Below are positions 1 through 5,573 of a stretch of DNA of 5,649 nucleotides, piece after piece. Position numbers and translations under genes: made by a program. Source of the DNA: Actinomycetes bacterium. Lineage in GTDB: Bacteria; Actinomycetota; Acidimicrobiia; Acidimicrobiales; Acidimicrobiaceae. The notes below the pieces were generated by a model. It was given only the letters and a program-made list of their open reading frames with translations, was not told the origin of the DNA and did no database searches. The stretch lies in NCBI GenBank assembly GCA_021819025.1, contig JAKASN010000155.1, positions 1 to 5,649 on the forward strand, written 5' to 3'. Position 1 is the first letter of the stretch, and each line of letters begins with the position of its first letter.

Positions 1-322
1 CTCTGGCAAATCTACGGCCGCAATTTGTAATGAAATGCTCGCGCAGTCCTTTGGGCGCCGAGGAATTTGGCGTGGCGGGGCAGCTCGGTAGCGGTGTTTG
101 AGGCCGAGTGGCCGAAGGAAGAGCTGCTTGGCCGATGGGAGCTGCGTGTAAAGAGCGGGGGAATCTTTGTGGCTGGTCACTTAGGCCACGGGAAGGGGTC
201 GCCATATCCTCGCCGCGACGTATCGACGCGTCGCGAACACGCCAATGCTGTGATGCAACTTCGGGAGTCGTATTTGAGCTTGCGGTGCTCTTCGGCCAAG
301 GCACTGGTCCGGCGTGTGGCGT
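1..322. other. Left-edge region without a supported gene
   Basis: No reading frame here has a good ribosome binding site or a recognisable family. One plus-strand frame enters from the edge and stops at 28-30 (last residues LWQIYGRNL), which could be the tail of a gene lying to the left, but nine residues cannot be identified. A second plus frame, open from a TTG at 67, runs to 420 and would overlap the 3' end of the convergent HNH gene by about 100 bases, so I regard it as a shadow. The minus strand is also open over much of this stretch, with a proline- and serine-rich translation typical of the antisense of G-rich DNA. A short inverted repeat, GTGGC at 169-173 and GCCAC at 185-189, lies downstream of the HNH gene but has no T-tract, so I do not call it a terminator. 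Confidence 0.5.
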
Positions 323-1240
323 TCAACCCTGGAATCGATTCTCGAGGTGCCAGGCGAGGTGGTCTCGATTGGGCGCGAGAAGAGAGTTGTCTGGCAACGA
401 AGCGAGGCGCTGGTTGTTGAGCTTGTAATATGCCTTGCCGTTGAACCAGAGCTGGTGAATGTTTTCACTGACACGCACGCGATAATCCGGCGTCACAGTC
501 ACCAATCCCGCGTCAAAGAGGCGGTGGAAATCGGCGCGCAACAAAAGGCCATTGGTGACTTCGTGTCGTTGCTCAACCGAGAATGGCTTGATGTGGGCCG
601 CTTCGAGGGCTACCAGGGTGCTCTCTCCAGTTATCGCGCAGCGGCGGTGATAGGCCTCGGTTATCAGGGCCCGGAAGGATCCCTGGCCGAGCCGGGGAGT
701 TACTATTTGGCCGACTCCATAGCCGCCCGGGAGGACTTGTTGAGAAGAGACAGCCTCGGACAAGCGCCTACTTCGATCACCAATCCGGGCGTGGACCTCT
801 TCCCAGAGTTGGCGACTCTCCGGATCGGCGTCGGTGTCGTAAATCCGGCCCCGCACGAGGTTGGGGGCCCAGTGGGGGATATCTGAGATCCAATACTGTC
901 GGGGAAAGAAAAAAGTCTCAGAGACGATGGTGCACCCGATCTCCTTGTTGGGGTTGTTGCCACCAAGTCGGGCGGCCATCTCCTCTAGGGAGTCGAAACC
1001 GTTCTTGTCGCCGAAGAAGTCCCAGGCCATGGAGATAGGAAGCCTCGTGTAGGTTACGAAGAAACCGCCTCCGGCGATGTGGTTATTTGGTGCCTTCAAT
1101 TTGAAGAGGATCGGCATCCCGATGGGTGCATTGGAAAAGGGAACCTTTGTGGAGGGATGCCAGAAGTTGGCTTCGGATAGTTCGTTGTCGATGAGGTGGT
1201 TGAACCAGCTGTTATCGGTGACCCCTACCCAGAACTTCAC
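323..1240 (-). CDS. HNH endonuclease, predicted restriction enzyme with PUA/EVE-like N-terminal half
   Basis: This 305-residue protein is full length and matches the predicted restriction endonuclease family (COG3440-like). Residues 1-130 have the pattern of a PUA/EVE-like fold: FWVGVTDNSWF at 3-13, NFWHP at 25-29, a Gly-Met-Pro-Ile-Leu-Phe-Lys segment at 41-47 and a glycine-rich GGGFF at 57-61. Residues about 185-250 are an HNH domain of the HNH_2 type, with Cys201, His216 in AAHIKP, Asn230 in NGLLL and His239-Asp243 in FHRLFD. The C-terminal tail has the family's LAWHLE ending. The expected role is cleavage of DNA, possibly only DNA carrying modified bases, as in EVE-HNH Type IV enzymes; that specificity is inferred. 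No methyltransferase or other defence gene is adjacent, which fits a stand-alone enzyme. The start is GTG, chosen because a GAGGTGA ribosome binding site lies 4 bases upstream. The nearby ATG at 1244 is out of frame. It lies 112 bases downstream of pcaL on the same strand and probably has its own promoter. Confidence 0.9.
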   Translation of the reverse strand: MKFWVGVTDNSWFNHLIDNELSEANFWHPSTKVPFSNAPIGMPILFKLKAPNNHIAGGGFFVTYTRLPISMAWDFFGDKNGFDSLEEMAARLGGNNPNKEIGCTIVSETFFFPRQYWISDIPHWAPNLVRGRIYDTDADPESRQLWEEVHARIGDRSRRLSEAVSSQQVLPGGYGVGQIVTPRLGQGSFRALITEAYHRRCAITGESTLVALEAAHIKPFSVEQRHEVTNGLLLRADFHRLFDAGLVTVTPDYRVRVSENIHQLWFNGKAYYKLNNQRLASLPDNSLLAPNRDHLAWHLENRFQG

Positions 1241-1244
1241 CCAT

Positions 1245-1251
1245 TCACCTC
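1245..1251 (-). promoter_or_regulatory. Ribosome binding site deciding the GTG start of the HNH gene
   Basis: On the minus strand this reads GAGGTGA, a seven-base match to the anti-Shine-Dalgarno complement. The spacer to the GTG at 1240 is four bases from the end of GAGGTGA, or seven from GAGG. The out-of-frame ATG at 1244 directly abuts the site and would be too close, which supports GTG. Confidence 0.75.
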
Positions 1252-1257
1252 GATTGA

Positions 1258-1274
1258 GGGGCCACTTTGGCCCC
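1258..1274. promoter_or_regulatory. Perfect hairpin in the leader of the HNH gene
   Basis: GGGGCC at 1258-1263 pairs perfectly with GGCCCC at 1269-1274 around a five-base loop. It lies six bases upstream of the ribosome binding site of the HNH gene. It could be an operator-like dyad or a leader hairpin affecting translation. It is not followed by a T-tract in either direction, so it is unlikely to be a classic terminator. A very weak promoter-like arrangement (CTAACA, 18 bases, CATATC on the minus strand) lies just upstream. I do not call it separately. Confidence 0.4.
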
Positions 1275-1327
1275 AGATATGATCTCGCTCCGTGAGCTTT
1301 GTTAGTTCACTTTGCATATTTGACGCT

Positions 1328-1343
1328 TCCCGGGGCGCCGGGA
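1328..1343 (-). terminator. GC-rich hairpin after pcaL, possible terminator
   Basis: TCCCGG at 1328-1333 and CCGGGA at 1338-1343 form a six-base-pair stem with a four-base loop, beginning nine bases past the pcaL stop codon. In the minus-strand transcript the stem is followed by AGCGUCAAAU, with no real U-tract. GC-rich hairpins lacking a U-tract are often proposed as terminators in high-GC bacteria, so this is a candidate only. If it works, it separates pcaL transcription from the HNH gene. Confidence 0.35.
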
Positions 1344-1352
1344 GGAACCTCG

Positions 1353-2489
1353 CTACCAAGTAGTGGGATCCTCCTCGAGAACTTGGCGAGCGATGGCCAT
1401 CGCGCCGTTGGCCGCGGGTATGCCGGCATATACCGCAGTGTGCATGAATATTTCAGCCAGCTCGGTTTCGTCCCACCCGTTTCTGATCGCTCCGCGAAGG
1501 TGTAACTTGAGCTCCGCCTGGTGTCCGAGCGCGGCGAGTACAGAAATGGTAATCGCCGAGCGGGTTTTCTTGTCGAGTCCGGGGCGACTCCAAATATCTC
1601 CCCAGGCAAAGCTGGTTATCATGGCGATAAAACTAGCTTCAAAGTTGCTATGTGATGCCCGGGAGCGATCCACATGACTATCGCCCAAGACTTCGCGGCG
1701 AAGCCTATCGCCCCTTATCGGTGCGAGGTCGGCCAAGTGACCCATGAGCGCATCGGTAAAGTGGGCGGGTTGTTCGAGATTGGCGAGGTGCGCCGCCGAT
1801 GCGATCACCGTCATTGCGGCGCCTTTGATCTCCATGGAGGCTTCCAGTAGCATTGCCGGGGGAGTGACGGGGTCATAGGCGCCTGCGATGAAGAGCGTGG
1901 GAGCGCGAATATCGCCCAAGGAAGGGCGCAGGTCCATGGTCGCGATCGCCTCCGCGCATCCCGCGTATCCTTCTGCGGATGCCCCTTCGAGCATTCTTCG
2001 CACTAGCTCGGCAATTTCAGGATGCTGTTGGGGGAAACCCGGGGTAAACCATCTCTCCAGCAGTGTCGTCCCAAGGCTCGCTGGTGTCGATTGGCGTACG
2101 ATCGCGGCACGGTCAAGCCAGCTTGAAGCAGGCCCGAGGTAGGGCGACGAAGATGCGATCACCAAGCGATCCACGCGGTGGGGAAAGTTTGCCGCGATCC
2201 ACATGGCGATCATCCCTCCCAGAGATAAGCCGCAGATGGATGCCGAGGTCTCGCCGAGATGATCAAGCAAGTCGAGGATGTCTGTGCCAAGGTCTTCAAT
2301 GGTGTAGGGACCTGGCGCCGGCGGCTGAGATCCTCCATGGCCACGGTGTTCGACGCGTATAACTCTAAATCGCCCTAGCAGCGCTGGCATCTGAGGATCC
2401 CACATCTCACTCGAGGCACCGAGCGAGTTCAGCATCACCAGCGCCGGTGCACTGGTAGATCCGTCGACACGATAGGACTTGGGGATCAT
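1353..2489 (-). CDS. pcaL: PcaL: 3-oxoadipate enol-lactonase fused to 4-carboxymuconolactone decarboxylase
   Basis: This 378-residue fusion catalyses two successive cytosolic steps of the protocatechuate branch of the beta-ketoadipate pathway: decarboxylation of 4-carboxymuconolactone to the enol-lactone, then hydrolysis to 3-oxoadipate. Residues 1 to about 255 are an alpha/beta hydrolase of PcaD type: NSLGASSEMWDPQ at 21-33 includes the oxyanion region, GLSLGG holds nucleophile Ser89, Asp206 lies in AGAYDPVTPP and His234 in SAAHLANLEQP. Residues about 262-378 are the PcaC domain, with GDIWSRPGL at 297-305, then Glu326 and His330 in the family signature GHQAELKLHLRGAIRNG. Both halves are complete and all expected catalytic residues are present. 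The fused form is typical of actinobacteria. The ATG at 2489 has GAGG seven bases upstream. It lies 205 bases downstream of pcaF on the same strand, so cotranscription is possible but the gap leaves room for a separate promoter. The thioesterase-like alternatives for the hydrolase half are unlikely given the fusion. Confidence 0.94.
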   Translation of the reverse strand: MIPKSYRVDGSTSAPALVMLNSLGASSEMWDPQMPALLGRFRVIRVEHRGHGGSQPPAPGPYTIEDLGTDILDLLDHLGETSASICGLSLGGMIAMWIAANFPHRVDRLVIASSSPYLGPASSWLDRAAIVRQSTPASLGTTLLERWFTPGFPQQHPEIAELVRRMLEGASAEGYAGCAEAIATMDLRPSLGDIRAPTLFIAGAYDPVTPPAMLLEASMEIKGAAMTVIASAAHLANLEQPAHFTDALMGHLADLAPIRGDRLRREVLGDSHVDRSRASHSNFEASFIAMITSFAWGDIWSRPGLDKKTRSAITISVLAALGHQAELKLHLRGAIRNGWDETELAEIFMHTAVYAGIPAANGAMAIARQVLEEDPTTW

Positions 2490-2558
2490 TGCTTGGCCTC
2501 GCTATCAAATAATTTGGCGGTTAATGACGAATTTCAACTTTGGACTCGCCCCGGGCTG

Positions 2559-2601
2559 GCTTGAGAAAGGCCAGATCGGGAACTTTGTCTTGGCCTCAAG
2601 C
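2559..2601. repeat. Imperfect inverted repeat between pcaF and pcaL
   Basis: GCTTGAG at 2559-2565 pairs with CTCAAGC at 2595-2601. Just inside, GCCA at 2570-2573 pairs with TGGC at 2591-2594, leaving a four-base bulge on one side and a 17-base loop. An alternative fold uses the same bases: CTTTG at 2583-2587 with CAAAG at 2605-2609, and inside it CTTG at 2589-2592 with CAAG at 2597-2600. The element sits about 70-110 bases upstream of the pcaL start. It could be a leader structure, a processing site or chance. There is no T-tract. Confidence 0.3.
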
Positions 2602-2681
2602 AAGCAAAGGCGCCCCGCAGCAGCAGCCATTGGGCCACAAGCTCCGCAATCGACGAGGCAACGATGAGTGGGATCGCCCAT

Positions 2682-2693
2682 AGCGATATCGCT
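2682..2693. repeat. Perfect 12-base palindrome just after pcaF
   Basis: AGCGATATCGCT is perfectly self-complementary, with no spacer, and begins one base beyond the pcaF stop codon. Its form suits a protein-binding dyad better than an RNA hairpin because there is no loop. No family of regulators can be named from it. Confidence 0.4.
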
Positions 2694-2694
2694 G

Positions 2695-3876
2695 CTAAAG
2701 TCCCTCGAGAACCACGGCGATTCCTTGACCCACGCCGATGCACATCGTTGCGAGTCCGTATCCACCTCCATCGCGATGCAACCGCCATGCCATCGAGGTG
2801 AGCAGCCGGGCGCCGGAACATCCCAACGGGTGTCCGATGGCTATAGCACCACCGGCGGGGTTGACAATTTTCGGATCAAGATCTGGCCAGGACTTTATAC
2901 AGGCGAGCGACTGGGCCGCGAAGGCTTCGTTGAGCTCCACCACCGAGAGATCATCCCAGGAGATCCCAGCGCGCTTCAAAGCGCGGTTGGCGGCCTCTAC
3001 CGGGCCGATCCCGTAGAGATGTGGCTCTACCCCAGAAACTCCACGTGCCGCGACCCTCGCCAGCGGCTTCAGATTGCGGCTATGAAGGGTTGACTCGTCA
3101 CAAAGCAAAAGTGCAGCTGCACCGTCATTTAGCGGCGAAGCATTGCCGGCAGTAACGGTGCCCTCGGCCCGAAAGACGGGCTTTAGCGAGGCGAGCTTTT
3201 CCAGGGTGGTATTGGCGCGAATCGATTCGTCGCGCTCCAGGGGCGCCCCCTCTACTTGGGTGATTTCGGCGCTATAGACCCCGGCTTCCCAGGCCGCAGC
3301 GGCATTGCGATGGCTCGCAAGCGCAAATTCGTCTTGCTCCTCGCGTGTTATGCCAAACATCTCTGCGAGTATCTCCGCGCCTTCGCCAAGGCTGACGGTC
3401 CAGTTTGGCGGCATTTTGGGGTTCACAATACGCCATCCCAAGGTGGTGGAGTAAAGCGTCTCGTGCCCGCGAGGAAAGGCTCCATTGGGCTTGCTCAGCA
3501 CGTACGGAGCCCGCGTCATCGATTCCACTCCGCCAGCGATGACTACCTGTGCGTCGCCAGTTTCTATCGCGCGGCTCGCTTCAATTGTCGCTTCCATGCC
3601 CGAGCCGCAGAGCCGATTCACCGTGGCCCCGGGAATCGAGGTAGGGAGGCCAGCGAGCAGCACCGCCATCCTGGCGACGTTTCGATTGTCTTCACCGGCG
3701 CCGTTGGCATCACCAAAGTAGAGGTCGTCGATCGTTTCGGGGTCCAGATTGGGGTTGCGTGCTGCGATGGAAGCCACCACGGTTGCGGCAAGGTCGTCAG
3801 GCCTTACTTGAGCCAGAGCCCCTCCGTAGCGACCGATTGGGGTTCTCGTGCCGTCGACGATAAAGGCCGCGCTCAT
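2695..3876 (-). CDS. pcaF: 3-oxoadipyl-CoA thiolase (beta-ketoadipyl-CoA thiolase)
   Basis: This 393-residue cytosolic thiolase would cleave 3-oxoadipyl-CoA with CoA into succinyl-CoA and acetyl-CoA, the last step of the beta-ketoadipate pathway. The fold and length are standard: N-terminal thiolase domain to about residue 260, C-terminal domain from about 270. The nucleophile is Cys90 in VNRLCGSGMEA, with NEAFA at 316-320, His349 in GGAIAIGHPLGCSGAR and Cys379 in MCIGVGQG. Features that point to PcaF rather than a general acetoacetyl-CoA thiolase are GANGAGEDNRNVARM-like text at 56-70, NRLCGSGME in place of NKVCGSGLK, and the PcaF-type segment HLYGIGPVEAANRAL at 286-300, together with pcaL next door. 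The related phenylacetate thiolase PaaJ does the same reaction and cannot be wholly excluded. The ATG at 3876 has GGGAG nine bases upstream. It is the first gene of the minus-strand group, with a structured region just upstream. A dedicated CoA transferase (PcaIJ) is not in view. Confidence 0.9.
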   Translation of the reverse strand: MSAAFIVDGTRTPIGRYGGALAQVRPDDLAATVVASIAARNPNLDPETIDDLYFGDANGAGEDNRNVARMAVLLAGLPTSIPGATVNRLCGSGMEATIEASRAIETGDAQVVIAGGVESMTRAPYVLSKPNGAFPRGHETLYSTTLGWRIVNPKMPPNWTVSLGEGAEILAEMFGITREEQDEFALASHRNAAAAWEAGVYSAEITQVEGAPLERDESIRANTTLEKLASLKPVFRAEGTVTAGNASPLNDGAAALLLCDESTLHSRNLKPLARVAARGVSGVEPHLYGIGPVEAANRALKRAGISWDDLSVVELNEAFAAQSLACIKSWPDLDPKIVNPAGGAIAIGHPLGCSGARLLTSMAWRLHRDGGGYGLATMCIGVGQGIAVVLEGL

Positions 3877-3906
3877 ATCGCTCTTCTCCCTCGGTTACTT
3901 TGTATT

Positions 3907-3962
3907 GTCAGTTGACCGCGATACTCGCTGCGACGTCTCGCGCAGCAGAGTTGCGAACTGAC
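3907..3962. promoter_or_regulatory. Long imperfect hairpin or nested dyad upstream of pcaF
   Basis: Four stacked arms pair around one centre: GTCAGTT 3907-3913 with AACTGAC 3956-3962, CGC 3917-3919 with GCG 3953-3955, ACTC 3923-3926 with GAGT 3948-3951, and GCTGCG 3927-3932 with CGCAGC 3941-3946. This gives 20 Watson-Crick pairs in 56 bases, an eight-base apical loop and a single bulged A (3947) between the two innermost arms. Its near edge is 14 bases from the pcaF ribosome binding site (GAGGGAG, 3886-3892). It may be a 5' leader structure, an operator with two nested dyads for a pca regulator, or a terminator for a small minus-strand gene ending at 3982. No T-tract follows on the minus strand. 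Confidence 0.5.
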
Positions 3963-3981
3963 TGACCAGAGCTTCTCGTTG

Positions 3982-4149
3982 CTAATCGAGCTTATCGAGT
4001 GAGGCGCAGCGACGCCAGTTCCCATCGAGATCTTTGCAAAAGTACATTACATCGAAGATCTGGGCCAAGCCCGAATCCCATGGAGCGCGAATGCGCAATC
4101 GGCGCGAGTCGCACAGCTCTCCGCTATCTCGGATCGATGAGGCGATCTG
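3982..4149 (-). other. Doubtful small minus-strand frame (possible gene remnant)
   Basis: A frame of 55 codons lies between an in-frame TGA at 4152-4150 and a TAG at 3984-3982. Its second half reads like ordinary protein: IFDVMYFCKDLDGNWRRC at 31-48, then ASLDKLD at the end. I do not recognise a family. There is no convincing start: the only ATG comes at residue 35, and TTG at residue 18 and CTG at residue 12 lack a suitably spaced ribosome binding site. The stop lies 19 bases before the hairpin at 3962-3907, which would suit a gene end. A neighbouring frame starting with ATG at 4192 gives a 22-residue basic peptide that stops inside this one, so a frameshifted remnant is possible. Chance is equally plausible. 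Confidence 0.15.
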
Positions 4150-4387
4150 TCACCTTTTCTCTTCGCCGCACCTTTTGTGGCGCCTTGGCCATGGCTTGGC
4201 GAACTTTGCTACTGACCCAAGCATGGGAGCGGAGGAGTTGCGTGGAAGAGCTTTAGGGTTAGCTACGACGCCAGGCGCTAGAGATACTCGTGGCGAAGTA
4301 CCTGCGGGACATTTAGGGCCACGATCGTCTCTTTCGAGTGGGGCGATATCCTTACTTGATTGGCTCGAGAGGAGAGACGTCATTTAG
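4034..4387 (+). other. Doubtful plus-strand frame overlapping the tgt start
   Basis: This frame of up to 117 codons begins with TTG at 4034, with in-frame ATGs at 4091 and 4223, and ends with TAG at 4385-4387. That stop shares its last base with the GTG start of tgt (TAGTG), the arrangement seen in translationally coupled genes. Against it being real, none of the starts has a clear ribosome binding site, the translation (for example ISLLDWLERRDVI at the end) matches no family I know, and it uses many TTA, AGA, CGA and ATA codons unlike tgt. It is more likely a coincidental frame or at most a coupling leader. Confidence 0.18.
4370..4376 (+). promoter_or_regulatory. Ribosome binding site deciding the GTG start of tgt
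   Basis: AGGAGAG lies ten bases before the GTG at 4387. The longer in-frame TTG at 4360 has no such site, since this sequence falls inside its coding frame. A later GTG at 4423 has only a weak GAGAG upstream. The site therefore favours 4387 as the start of tgt. Confidence 0.65.
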
Positions 4388-5535
4388 TGGAACCGGATCC
4401 AAAGACAGAGAGTTCGAACGCGGTGTCAAAGCCCTCGAAGTTATTTCGCTTGGAAATCGCCAAAGCCGATAGCGGTGCGCGGCGAGGGCAAGTGTTTACC
4501 GCGCGAGGTACTTTCCAGACCCCAGTTTTTATGCCGGTAGGCACTCGCGGTACCATCAAGGCCGCCCTTGTGACACAAGTTGCTGCCATCGGTTATGAGG
4601 TCATCCTCGGCAATACCTACCACCTCATGTTGCGTCCCGGCGCCGAGGTGATCAAATCCTTTGGTTCATTGCATGCCTTCACGGGGTGGCATGGGCACAT
4701 GCTCACCGATTCCGGGGGCTTTCAAGTGATGTCCCTGGGAGCGAAATACAGCGAGTCTGGGGCGACCTTCCGCTCTGTTTACGACGGCTCGAGCCACACG
4801 GTAACCCCTGAGGCTGCCGTCGAGCTCCAAGAGATGATTGGCGCTGACATGCAAATGGTGCTTGATGTCTGCACCATGTTGCCGGCTTCGCGCGAGACGA
4901 TCAAAGATGCAGCGGAGCTGACCCATCGTTGGGCCGAGCGAGCACGCAGAGCCAAGACCCGAAGCGATCAAGCGCAACTGGGAATCGTTCAAGGTGGCAC
5001 CGAGCTTGACTTGCGAAGAGAGAGCGCGAAGTACTTGGAGCAACTCGACTTTGAAGGATATGCCATTGGCGGCCTGGCAGTGGGGGAGTCCCGTGAGGAG
5101 ATGCTTCGGGCGCTAGATGCGGCCCTCGAGCATCTGCCCACCGCGAAAGTGCGCTATCTGATGGGTGTCGGTGATCCCATCGGGATTCTCGAGGCAATTT
5201 CGCGTGGCGTTGACATGTTCGACTGCGTCGCGCCGTCGCGCATGGCCAGGCACGGTACCGCGATGACCTTTGCGGGAAAACTGCACCTTAAAAACTTGGT
5301 GTACCAACGAGATCAGGACCCCATCGAAAAAGATTGCCCTTGTGAAGCCTGCCAAAACTATCCACGCGGCCTTATTCGTCATCTCGTTACCGTTGGTGAG
5401 CCGACAGGGGGTAGCCTATTGACGCTGCATAACTTGACTTTTATGCACAGGCTCATCGAAAAAGCGCGCAAAGCGATCGACGATGGCAGCCTGGCCAAAC
5501 TTGTGAGTTCTACCCGTGACTCTTGGGGCAACTAG
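4387..5535 (+). CDS. tgt: Queuine/preQ1 tRNA-guanine transglycosylase
   Basis: Tgt exchanges guanine 34 in the anticodon of GUN tRNAs (Asp, Asn, His, Tyr) for preQ1 in bacteria, the committed tRNA step of queuosine synthesis, in the cytosol. From the GTG start the protein has 382 residues, the usual family length plus an N-terminal extension of about 18 residues. All key residues are present: Asp108 in LTDSGGFQ, Asp160 in MVLDVCT, GIVQGG at 199-204, GGLAVGE at 228-234, nucleophile Asp279 in MFDCV, and the zinc ligands Cys317, Cys319, Cys322 (CPCEAC) and His348 (TLHNLTF). The segment after the nucleophile reads APSRMARHGTAM, where many bacteria have LPTRNARNG; this resembles actinobacterial enzymes. 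GTG was preferred to the TTG at 4360 because AGGAGAG lies ten bases upstream. yajC follows after 38 bases, the widespread tgt-yajC-secD-secF order, so cotranscription is likely. queA, often just upstream, is absent here. Confidence 0.97.
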   Translation: MEPDPKTESSNAVSKPSKLFRLEIAKADSGARRGQVFTARGTFQTPVFMPVGTRGTIKAALVTQVAAIGYEVILGNTYHLMLRPGAEVIKSFGSLHAFTGWHGHMLTDSGGFQVMSLGAKYSESGATFRSVYDGSSHTVTPEAAVELQEMIGADMQMVLDVCTMLPASRETIKDAAELTHRWAERARRAKTRSDQAQLGIVQGGTELDLRRESAKYLEQLDFEGYAIGGLAVGESREEMLRALDAALEHLPTAKVRYLMGVGDPIGILEAISRGVDMFDCVAPSRMARHGTAMTFAGKLHLKNLVYQRDQDPIEKDCPCEACQNYPRGLIRHLVTVGEPTGGSLLTLHNLTFMHRLIEKARKAIDDGSLAKLVSSTRDSWGN

Positions 5536-5573
5536 CATGTTCTGAGTTATTGCGGCCATAGTTGGAGATTGAC

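Larger units (their letters stand above)
3877..4386. other. Divergent intergenic region between pcaF and tgt
   Basis: This 510-base stretch must hold the promoters for pcaF (leftward) and for tgt-yajC (rightward), although I cannot point to convincing -35/-10 pairs for either. It holds a long imperfect hairpin near pcaF (listed separately) and several open frames without good start signals: plus-strand 4034-4387, plus-strand 3999-4256, minus-strand 4383-4150, and a 55-codon minus-strand frame from 4149 to a stop at 3982. Codons such as TTA, AGA, CGA and ATA are frequent in the plus-strand frame near tgt, unlike the adjoining tgt gene. The region may be the eroded remains of a gene or simply a long regulatory spacer. 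The usual tgt partner queA is not present here. Confidence 0.55.

Noticed and set aside
2..91. A P-loop-like SGKST at the very left edge in an open plus-strand frame
   Set aside because: The frame stops at 89-91, only 29 codons in. A Walker A motif needs a long domain after it, so this is most likely chance.
169..189. GTGGC/GCCAC inverted repeat downstream of the HNH gene as a terminator
   Set aside because: The five-pair stem with an 11-base loop and no T-tract is too weak.
67..420. Plus-strand frame of 117 codons from TTG at 67
   Set aside because: It has no ribosome binding site and no family resemblance, and it would overlap the end of the intact convergent HNH gene by about 100 bases.
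314..886. 190-codon plus-strand frame across the HNH gene
   Set aside because: It is antisense to the conserved HNH domain, whose catalytic residues explain the sequence. It is a shadow.
2534..2821. Minus-strand frame with a membrane-like stretch (LWAIPLIVASSIAEL) across the end of pcaF and the pcaF-pcaL gap
   Set aside because: Its first half lies inside the pcaF coding sequence in another frame, it has no good start signal, and the hydrophobic run is short. I treat it as chance.
3256..3915. 219-codon plus-strand frame across pcaF
   Set aside because: It is antisense to a thiolase with every catalytic motif in place. It is long because of base composition.
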